In this document: positions 55,015 to 64,000 of the stretch, piece by piece
How the letters are laid out: every line of letters begins with the position of its first letter
Position numbering within the stretch: position 1 is the stretch's first letter
Assembly: GCA_014155875.1 (NCBI GenBank)
Contig: JACEFZ010027952.1
Location: 269,501 to 333,500 of the forward strand
Origin: Cepaea nemoralis
Lineage: Eukaryota > Mollusca > Gastropoda > Stylommatophora > Helicidae
Reading direction: 5' to 3'
Length of the DNA: 64,000 nt
The notes under the pieces: model-generated
What the model was told of the DNA's origin: nothing
What the model saw: the letters and a program-made list of their open reading frames with translations, nothing else
The model's database searches: none
Program-made: the position numbers and the translations under genes

Positions 55015-58000
55015 GGAAGTTATACATCATAGGAAGTTACATGTCATAGGAAGTTATATGTCACAGGAAGTTATATGTCATAGGAAGTTATATGTCATAG
55101 GAAGTTATATGTTATAGGAAGTTATATGTCACAGGAAGTTATATGTCATAGGAAGTTATATGTCATAGGAAGTTATATGTCATAGGAAGTTATATGTCAT
55201 AGGAAGTTATATGTTATAGGAAGTTATATGTCACAGGAAGTTATATGTTATAGGAAGTTATATGTCACAGGAAGTTATATGTTATAGGAAGTTATATGTC
55301 ATAGGAAGTTATATGTCATAGGAAGTTACATGTCATAGGAAGTTACATGTCACAGGAAGTTATATGTCATAGGAAGTTATATGTCATAGGAAGTTATATG
55401 TCACAGGAAGTTATATGTCACAGGAAGTTATATGTCATAGGAAGTTATATGTTATAGGAAGTTATATGTCACAGGAAGTTATATGCCATAGGAAGTTACA
55501 TGTCATAGGAAGTTATATGTCACAGGAAGTTACATGTCATAGGAAGTTATATGTCATAGGAAGTTATATGTCATAGGAAGTTATATGTCACAGGAAGTTA
55601 TATGTCACAGGAAGTTATATGTCACCAGAAGTTATATGTTATAGGAAGTTATATGTTATAGGAAGTTATATGTCATAGGAAGTTATATGTCATAGGAAGT
55701 TATATGTCATAGGAAGTTATATGTAACAGGAAGTTATATGTCACAGGAAGTTATATGTCACAGGAAGTTATATGTCACAGGAAGTTATATGTTATAGGAA
55801 ATTATATGTCACAGGAAGTTATATGTCACAGGAAGTTATATGTCATAGGAAGTTATATGTCACAGGAAGTTATATGTTATAGGAAGTTATATGTTATAGG
55901 AAGTTATATGTTATAGGAAGTTATATGTCACAGGAAGTTATATGTTATAGGAAGTTATATGTCACAGGAAGTTATATGTTATAGGAAGTTATATGTTATA
56001 GGAAGTTATATGTTATAGGAAGTTATATGTCATAGGAAGTTATATGTTATAGGAAGTTATATGTCACAGGAAGTTATATGTCATAGGAAGTTATATGTCA
56101 TAGGAAGTTATATGTCATAGGAAGTTATATGTCATAGGAAGTTATATGTCATAGGAAGTTATATGTCACAGGAAGTTATATGTCACTAGGAAGTTATATG
56201 TTATAGGAAGTTATATGTCACAGGAAGTTATATGTCATAGGAAGTTATATGTCACAGGAAGTTATATGTTATAGGAAGTTATATGTCACAGGAAGTTATA
56301 TGTTATAGGAAGTTATATGTTATAGGAAGTTATGTTATAGGAAGTTATATGTCATAGGAAGTTATATGTCACAGGAAGTTATATGTTATAGGAAGTTATA
56401 TGTCATAGGAAGTTATATGTTATAGGAAGTTATATGTCATAGGAAGTTATATGTCCATAGGAAGTTATATGTTCAAAGGAAGTTATATGTTCATAGGAAG
56501 TTATATGTAACAGGAAGTTATATGTTATAGGAAGTTATATGTCACAGGAAGTTATATGTCATAGGAAGTTATATGTCACAGGAAGTTATATGTCATAGGA
56601 AGTTATATGTTATAGGAAGTTATATGTCACAGGAAGTTATATGTCACAGGAAGTTATATGTCATAGGAAGTTATATGTCACAGGAAGTTGCATGTCACAG
56701 GAAGTTATATGTCATAGGAAGTTATATGTCACAGGAAGTTATATGTCATAGGAAGTTATATGTCATAGGAAGTTATATGTCACAGGAAGTTATATGTTAT
56801 GGGAAGTTATATGTCATAGGAAGTTATATGTCATAGGAAGTTATATGTCACAGGAAGTTATATGTCACAGGAAGTTATATGTCAGAGGAAGTTATATGTC
56901 ATAGGAAGTTATATGTCACTAGGAAGTTATATGTCACTAGGAAGTTATATGTTCATAGGAAGTTATATGTTATAGGAAGTTATATGTTATAGGAAGTTAT
57001 ATGTCACAGGAAGTTATATGTCACAGGAAGTTATATGTCATAGGAAGTTATATGTTATAGGAAGTTATATGTTATAGGAAGTTATATGTCACAGGAAGTT
57101 ATATGTCATAGGAAGTTATATGTCATAGGAAGTTATATGTCACAGGAAGTTATATGTCATAGGAAGTTATATGTCATAGGAAGTTATATGTCATAGGAAG
57201 TTATATGTCATAGGAAGTTATATGTCATAGGAAGTTATATGTCATAGGAATTTATATGTCATAGGAAGGTATATGTTATAGGAAGTTACATGTTATAGGA
57301 AGTTACATGTTATAGGAAGTCACATGTCATAGGAAGTCACATGTCATAGGAAGTTACATGTCATAGGAATTTACATGTCATAGGAGGTTATATGTCATAG
57401 GAGGTTATATGTCATAGGAAGTTATATGTTATAGGAAGTTATATGTCACAGGAAGTTACATGTCATAGGAATTTACATGTCATAGGAGGTTATATGTCAT
57501 AGGAGGTTATATGTCATAGGAAGTTATATGTTATAGGAAGTTATATGTCACAGGAAGTTACATGTCACAGGAAGTTACATGTCACAGGAAGTTACATGTC
57601 ACAGGAAGTTATATGTCACAGGAAGTTATACGTCACAGGAAGTTATATGTCACAGGAAGTTATATGTCATAGGAAGTTATATGTCATAGGAAGTTATATG
57701 TCATAGGAAGTTATATGTCACAGGAAGTTATATGTCACAGGAAGTTATATGTCACAGGAAGTTATATGTTATAGGAAGTTATATGTCACAGGAAGTTATG
57801 TGTCATAGGAAGTTATATGTCATAGGAAGTTATATGTCATAGGAAGCTATATGTTATAGGAAGTTATATGTCACAGAAAGTTACATGTCACAGGAAGTTA
57901 CATGTCACAGGAAGTTATATGTCATAGGAAGTTATATGTTATAGGAAGTTATATGTTATAGGAAGTTATATGTCACAGGAAGTTACATGTCATAGGAAGT

Positions 58001-61000
58001 TATATGTCATAGGAAGTTACATGTCATAGGAAGTTATATGTCACAGGAAGTTATATGTCATAGGAAGTTATATGTCATAGGAAGTTATATGTCATAGGAA
58101 GTTATATGTCACAGGAAGTTATATGTTATAGTAAGTTATATGTCATAGGAAGTTATATGTCACAGGAAGTTATATGTCACAGGAAGTTATATGTCACAGG
58201 AAGTTATATGTCACAGGAAGTTATATGTCACAGGAAGTTATATGTCATAGGAAGTTATATGTCATAGGAAGTTATATGTCATAGGAAGTTATATGTTATA
58301 GGAAGTTAAATGTCATAGGAAGTTATATGTCATAGGAAGTTATATGTTATAGGAAGTTATATGTCATAGGAAGTTATATGTTATAGGAAGTTATATGTTA
58401 TAGGAAGTTATATGTCATAGGAAGTTATATGTCATAGGAAGTTATATGTCACTAGGAAGTTATATGTCATAGGAAGTTATATGTCATAGGAAGTTATATG
58501 TCATAGGAAGTTATATGTCATAGGAAGTTATATGTCACAGGAAGTTATATGTCACAGGAAGTTATATGTCACAGGAAGTTATATGTCACAGGAAGTTATA
58601 TGTCACAGGAAGTTATATGTCATAGGAAGTTATATGTCATAGGAAGTTATATGTCATAGGAAGTTATATGTCACAGGAAGTTATATGTCATAGGAAGTTA
58701 TATGTCACAGGAAGTTATATGTCACAGGAAGTTATATGTCACAGGAAGTTATATGTCACAGGAAGTTATATGTCACAGGAAGTTATATGTCACAGGAAGT
58801 TATATGTCACAGGAAGTTATATGTCACAGGAAGTTATATGTCACAGGAAGTTATATGTCACAGGAAGTTATATGTCACAGGAAGTTATATGTCACAGGAA
58901 GTTATATGTCACAGGACAGTTTATATGTCACAGGAAGTTATATGTCACAGGAAGTTACATGTCCACAGGAAGTTACATGTCACAGGAAGTTACATGTCAC
59001 AGGAAGTGTATATGTCACAGGAAGTTATATGTACACAGGAAGTTATATGTCACAGGAAGTATATTGTCACAGGAAGTTATATGTCACAGGAAGTTATATG
59101 TTATAGGAAGTATATGTCACAGGAAGTTATATGTCACAGGAAGTTTATATGTCACAGGAAGTTATATGTCACAGGAAGTTATATGTTATAGGAAGTTATA
59201 TGTCATAGGAAGTTATATGTCACAGGAAGTTATATGTCACAGGAAGTTATATGTCACAGGAAGTTATATGTTATAGGAAGTTATATGTCACAGGAAGTTA
59301 TATGTCACAGGAAGTTATATGTTATAGGAAGTTATATGTTATAGGAAGTTATATGTCACAGGAAGTTACATGTCACAGGAAGTTATATGTCACAGGAAGT
59401 TATATGTCATAGGAAGTTATATTGTCACAGGAAGTTTTATGTTTTAGGAAGTTATATGTTTTTAGGTTAATGTTATAGGAAGATGGTCAAGGAAGTTAAT
59501 GTTATAGGAAGTTATATGTTATAGGGAAATTATTGTCACAGGAAGTTATATGTCAAGGAGATATGATAGGAAGTTATATGTCATAGGAAGTTATATGTCA
59601 CAGGGAAATTTTATGTCAAAGGGAAGTTATATGTCATAGGAAGTTATATGTCACAGGAATTATATGTCACAGGAAGTTATATGTTATAGGAAGTTATAGT
59701 CACAGGAAATTATTGTATAGGAAGTTTTATGTCACAGGAAGAAGTTATAGGAAGTTATATTTAAGGAAGTTAATGTTTTAGGAAGTTATATGTTTTAAGG
59801 GAAATTTGTTAAGGAAGTTATATGTCATAGGAAGTTATATTTACAGGAAGTTATATGTTATAGGAAGTTTTATGTCATGGAAGGTATATGTTTTTAGGAA
59901 GTTTTATGTCATAGGAAATTTTATGTCACAGGAATTATATGTCAAAGGAATTATAGTTATAGGAAGTTTTATGTAACAGGAAGTTATATGTTTTAGGAAG
60001 TTAATGTCACGAAGTTTTTGTCATAGGAAGTTTTAGTCACAGGAAGTTTATGTCAGGAAGTTTATTCATAGGAAGATATGTCACAGGTTATATGTCATAG
60101 GAAGTTTATGTCATAGGAAGTTATATGTACAGGAAGTTTTAAGTTTTGGGAATTTTATGTCATAGGAAGTTAATGTCACAGGAAGTTTATGTCACAGGAA
60201 GTTTTATGCATAGGAAATTAAGTCACAGGAAATTTATGTCACAGGAAGTTATATGTCACAGGAAGTTTTATGTCATGGAAATTAATGTTAGGGGAAATTT
60301 TTATGTCCCGGAAATTTTGTCATAGGAAGTTATATGTACAGGGAAATTATATGTATGGAAGTTATATGTCACAGGAAGTTTATGTCACAGGAAGTTAATT
60401 CATAAAATTATGTCATGGAAAATATGTCTGGAAGTTTATATGTCCATAGGACGTTTATTGTCATAGGAAGTTTATATGTCATAGGAAGTTATATGTCAGA
60501 AGGATGAAGTTAGATACAAGGAAGATTATATGTCCCAACAGGAAAGTTAATGTCATAGGAAGGTATATGTCAACAGGAAGTTATATGTCATAGAAGTTAT
60601 ATGTCACAGAAGTTATAATGTCCAATAGAAGTTATATGTCATAGGAAGTTATACGTCCCGGAAGTTATATGTTATAGTAAGTATATGTCACAGGAAGTTA
60701 TATGTCACAGTGAAGTTATATGGTCACAGGAGTTATATGGTCATAGGAAGTTATATGTCATAGGAGTTATATGTTATAGGAAGTTATAGTTATAAGGAGT
60801 TATATGGTCATAGAAGTTATATGTCACAGGAAGTTATATGTCACAGGAAGTATATGTCACAGGAAGTTATATGTCCATAGGAATTTATATGTCATAGGAA
60901 GTTATATGTCATAGGAAGTTATATGTCACAGGAAGTTATATGTCACAGGAAGTTATATGTCACAGGAAGTTATATGTCACAGGAAGTTATATGTCACAGG

Positions 61001-61275
61001 AAGTTATATGTCATAGGAAGTTATATGTCACAGGAAGTTATATGTCACAGGAAGTTATATGTCACAGGAAGTTATATGTCACAGGAAGTTATATGTCACA
61101 GGAAGTTATATGTCACAGGAAGTTATATGTCACAGGAAGTTATATGTCACAGGAAGTTATATGTCACAGGAAGTTATATGTCACAGGAAGTTATATGTCA
61201 TAGGAAGTTATATGTTATAAGAAGTTATATGTTATAGGAAGTTGTATGCCATAGGAAGTTATGTTTTAGGAAGTG
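55015..61275. repeat. 17-bp satellite, about 370 copies
   Basis: The unit is 'ataggaagttatatgtc' with two common C/T sites giving 'gtcacagg', 'gtcatagg' and 'gttatagg' forms; rarer 'gtcactagg' insertions. Because 17 is not a multiple of three, each frame cycles through the same 17-residue period (MSQEVICHRKLYVTGSY). Stretches of the 'cacagg' form stay open in all frames for up to 202 codons (58668-59276), which I consider non-coding. 'acaggaagt' fits an ETS-factor binding core. Confidence 0.97.
59400..60840. other. Indel-rich centre of the satellite
   Basis: Within the otherwise uniform array, this part has frequent one- to five-base losses and gains ('gaagttttatgttttagg', 'ggaaattattgtcac', 'gaagttagatacaagg'), with sharp returns to perfect units on both sides. 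It looks like unpolished long-read consensus, though real decay is possible. Confidence 0.7.
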
Positions 61276-61284
61276 AATACATGA

Positions 61285-61560
61285 AATATACTTTGCATAA
61301 AATACTTGAAACACCTAGTCACTGATACTGTTCAAATGTAGGGCATTTGTTACCTACATGGTCATCGCAAATTTAAAACAAAGTCCTTCTGTTTGCATAA
61401 AATTCATCTATTCACTTCAAATGATATATAACTCTGCAGTGTGAACCTGACAAGATGCAGCAAAAATATGCCAGGCAATCAATCATGCAACCTCTTGTTT
61501 GGGACTTGTGTGTTTAATTTCACTAAGGGTGTACATTGCTTTGAACATTATTAGACAATC
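61285..61560. repeat. Unnamed interspersed repeat, second family
   Basis: Minus-strand 'cctggcatatttttgctgcat' and plus-strand 'aagtccttctgtttgcat', 'gtttaatttcactaaggg' echo 13700-14260. Class unknown. Confidence 0.45.
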
Positions 61561-61740
61561 AATTATTGGCATTGTCATGACAGGTTTCAAAACTGTACAT
61601 AGGTTTGTGCATTTTAAAAGATGTATAAAGAAATACCCTGCATATATACACAAACACCATAATCACATAATTACAGGCAATGTATGTGGCGTCAGGTACA
61701 AGCACATACAAATATAAAAATCTTGAGTAAAGTTGTCATA

Positions 61741-61890
61741 CTTCTTCTTCTTCGTTCATCCGGAGTTTTTTTTCGGACGTGATTGCGTTGTGCCTGTTTA
61801 CAGCAGAGCTGCGTTCTTGCGCCGTTAGGCCGACACATCCGACTTCTGCGGGCATTTGTTGACCGGGTTAACCTTCCCGCAGGTTTCTTA
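61741..61890. repeat. Unnamed interspersed repeat, copy 2
   Basis: 'cttcgttcatccggag', 'gtgcctgtttacagcagagctg' and 'ggcatttgttgaccgggttaacc' match 6230-6395 in the same order. Confidence 0.62.
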
Positions 61891-62184
61891 GGACATTAGA
61901 CTATCACTGTTGTGGTGTTATCTCCCATCCCAGCTGGCCCATATAGAACAGCCAAAGGCATCCTGGGCGGCCCTCAAGGGAAGGCAGGGGCAGACCATGG
62001 GCATTCCCCGCCATCCAAGGAGGCTTCCATAATTGCAGAGCCATCACACACCGCTCTGGTACTGGGCTCACCCAAGGAATCGTCACGTCCTGCACATGGC
62101 TGCTTAGCCTCACTTCCGTATATTGGGCCTTCCGTTCACCATAGGCTGTTCTTCCAGAAGCCAGAAGAATGCAGTTTGCAGATG

Positions 62185-62370
62185 ACATCCACACAGTGAG
62201 CTTTCGATTCGGACTTTCCACGTAATGGATTTGCTATCCAAGCAATATTCCATTTTGTGTCACTAGGACAATTTTTCCACCTTTTTTGAAGCCCACACAG
62301 TGAGCTTTCGATTCGGACTTTCCACGTAATGGATTTGCTATCCAAGCAATATTCCATTTCATGCCTCTGG
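62185..62370. repeat. 104-bp direct duplication
   Basis: 'acacagtgagctttcgattc' at 62191 and 62295, with 'cacgtaatggatttgctatc' and 'caagcaatattccattt' following in both. It lies just beyond the 3' end of the LINE ORF at 62437 and could be part of its 3' UTR. Confidence 0.88.
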
Positions 62371-62436
62371 GGGGCATGTGTAACCGACATGCCTGTGGTA
62401 TGAAGTGTGGCAGTCTAAATACTTCTTCATGTACAT

Positions 62437-64000
62437 TTAAATGTCAACCTGAATACAGTTAAAGTAAGCTGCAGTCGACTTGAGCTTGTTGATATCTCCA
62501 TAGAGCTTGTCCTCGAATGAAGCAGGTGTGGGCCAAAATATCTTTCTCTGCTCTGCATATGTTCGGCACTCTTGCAGCAAATGTTTAGCTGTCATTTTAC
62601 CAGTTCCACAATTACATTCATCTGTATCTCCTATCTTTAGTTTATTGAACAAGTGGTATTTCAACCTGTTGTGTCCTGTGCGGAGTCTGAAGATTGCTAC
62701 TTGTTTTCTTCGGTCGAGTTTGTAATATGCATCATCATTCTGGTGGCCTGGATGCTCTGATTCCCATTTGGTTCTATAAGTGCTTTTTATCAACCTCTTT
62801 GCCTCATTATAGGTTATGTCTATGTCAGGCTGTGGTAGTCGTCCGCCCTCTTTTGCCAGTCTGTCAGCCTCTTCATTTCCAGGTATACTGCAATGTGATG
62901 GGATCCACTGTATTACAACTTTTTTGGATTTCTGGCATAGACCATGGAGTGCTGCTCTTAGGTCAGCTATTTCTGTGCTGTTATTGCTCTTCAGTATTGA
63001 GACAGCTGACTTTGCATCTGTGAAGATAGCTATTTGCGTCTCTTTATTTTCCTCCATAAAGAGCATTTCTGCTGCAGTTTTCAGTGCCTCTACCTCCGCT
63101 TTGAAGTTACTTGAAAACTTTCCAGTTGCCACTGAATTTGTTTTTTTCACTCCATTTTTTAAATTTAGGAGAATTCCTCCTCCTCCATTCTCTACTGAAT
63201 TTTTGGCTGATCCATCTGTATATGCATGGGTCCAATTGCTGCTTGGGTAATGTTCTTTTATGTAGTTTAGGGTTATTTCTCTTCTTTCAGTTACATGCTG
63301 AGTGTTCTTTTTCTCAATACCAGGAATGTTTTCTATCATCTCAGGCAGTTGCTGCTGTCTCCAAGCTGGGAACTTGTCTGCATTGTAAATGGGTTTGACT
63401 GTTGATATGTTAAGTATGGGATCTGCCCTAATTTTTCATTTTGCAGTTTCTACAAAGTTGCTACGCTTCAGTCTTCTCTTTCCAAAACCACTAAACCTTT
63501 TATACATAGGGTGGTCTGTCAATCTTCTAAATTTTTCAGCTTGTTGCTGGGCTCTGCTATCTCTTCTATCCTGCATTGGTTGTAAACAAGTGATCTTTTC
63601 TAATTCATTAATAGGCGTTGTCTTCAGGCTTCCAGTTATGATTCGCATTCCTTGATTTTGGACTCTACTTATTTTGTTAAAGTTTGACTTGGCTGCTGTT
63701 GCCCAAGCTGCAATGCCATATTCCAGTACTGGCCTCACCCGTCCAGTATATAACTTCTTGAGAACTTTCTCATCTGCGCCCCACGTTGTACCAGCAAGCT
63801 TTTTCATGATTGCCATTCTTTGCCTTGCTCTTTTTCGATTTTTATCAACCTGTGTCTTCCATGTCAGGCGACGATCAAAGGTGACTCCTAGATAGTTTGG
63901 ATTTTCTTCATGGCGCAATATTTTTCCATTCAATACCAGCTTAGGTTGCTGAGTTTTAGTTGAGAGGGAGAACACTGTGCATGTTGTTTTCTCCTCACTT
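62437..64000 (-). pseudogene. I/CR1-like LINE ORF2 C-terminal half, RT thumb and RNase H
   Basis: The frame enters from the window edge. 63975-63436 reads 'NPNYLGVTFDRRLTWKTQVD', 'KLYTGRVRPVLEYGIAAWAT' and 'RVQNQGMRIITGSLKTTPI' (thumb and connection). A single TGA (63436-63438) interrupts it. It then continues in frame: 'WTHAYTDGSAKNSVENGGGG', 'NFKAEVEALKTAAEML', 'AIFTDAKSAVSIL', 'WIPSHCSIPGNEEADRLAKE' supply all four RNase H acidic residues. 'DECNCGTGKMTAKHLLQEC' is the terminal Cys/His cluster. The stop is at 62437. The family is also seen at 1859-2080 and in the 99-bp array. Confidence 0.92.

Noticed and set aside
58668..59276. 202-codon open frame in the 17-bp satellite
   Set aside because: The 17-bp period rotates through all three frames giving the same 17-residue motif; openness depends on which variant fills the array, and there is no gene context.
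55015..61275. CRISPR-like regular repeats
   Set aside because: Units are contiguous with no unique spacers, and the DNA is eukaryotic.

Overview
The window reads as nuclear DNA of a lophotrochozoan animal, most likely a gastropod mollusc. Evidence: split exons with GT/AG borders, long introns, tRNA-derived SINEs, RNase H-bearing I/Nimb-type LINEs and RTE/BovB-type LINEs, and one host gene that resembles the snail receptor GRL101 and relaxin receptors. The species call is an inference; no search was run.

Host gene (1068-28146, + strand): the 3' portion of a leucine-rich-repeat G-protein-coupled receptor (type C LGR, GRL101/relaxin-receptor-like). Nine exons are visible: two 72-bp LRR exons, an exon with the extracellular hinge and TM1, then exons for TM2, TM3-4, TM5, TM6, TM7 and the C-terminal tail with its stop. 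Intron phases match at every junction. Exon 4 (TM2/first extracellular loop) carries one extra base, so as assembled the receptor is frameshifted; this is either an assembly error or a real lesion. The 5' exons lie upstream of the window.

Introns and 3' flank (to about 50.5 kb) are packed with nested repeats: a 40-bp minisatellite running up to the TM1 acceptor; a (TATTG)n array after the TM4 donor; a 43-bp minisatellite that starts exactly at the TM6 5' splice site and was entered at a TTAA by a deleted piggyBac element; several tRNA-derived SINE families with good target-site duplications; RTE, L2/CR1-like and I-like LINE fragments; a dead mariner; hAT-type and mariner-type MITEs; and many short arrays.

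50.58-54.44 kb holds an almost intact 3.86-kb I/Nimb-clade LINE (endonuclease, reverse transcriptase, RNase H) broken by one in-frame stop. Related copies sit at 3.7-4.6 kb (5'-inverted) and 14.9-15.4 kb (about 98% identical by eye). Its 5' UTR shares a short core with the bodies of SINE families in the same window, and its 3' tail matches theirs.

55.0-61.3 kb is a satellite of about 370 copies of a 17-bp unit with an indel-ridden centre that looks unpolished. 62.4-64.0 kb (- strand) is the RT/RNase H end of a second LINE, cut by the window edge. I saw no rRNA, functional tRNA, CRISPR or prokaryotic operon. Much of the gene-free sequence (for example 6640-8880, 10810-12120, 25440-26080, 31190-32130) shows no feature I can identify.
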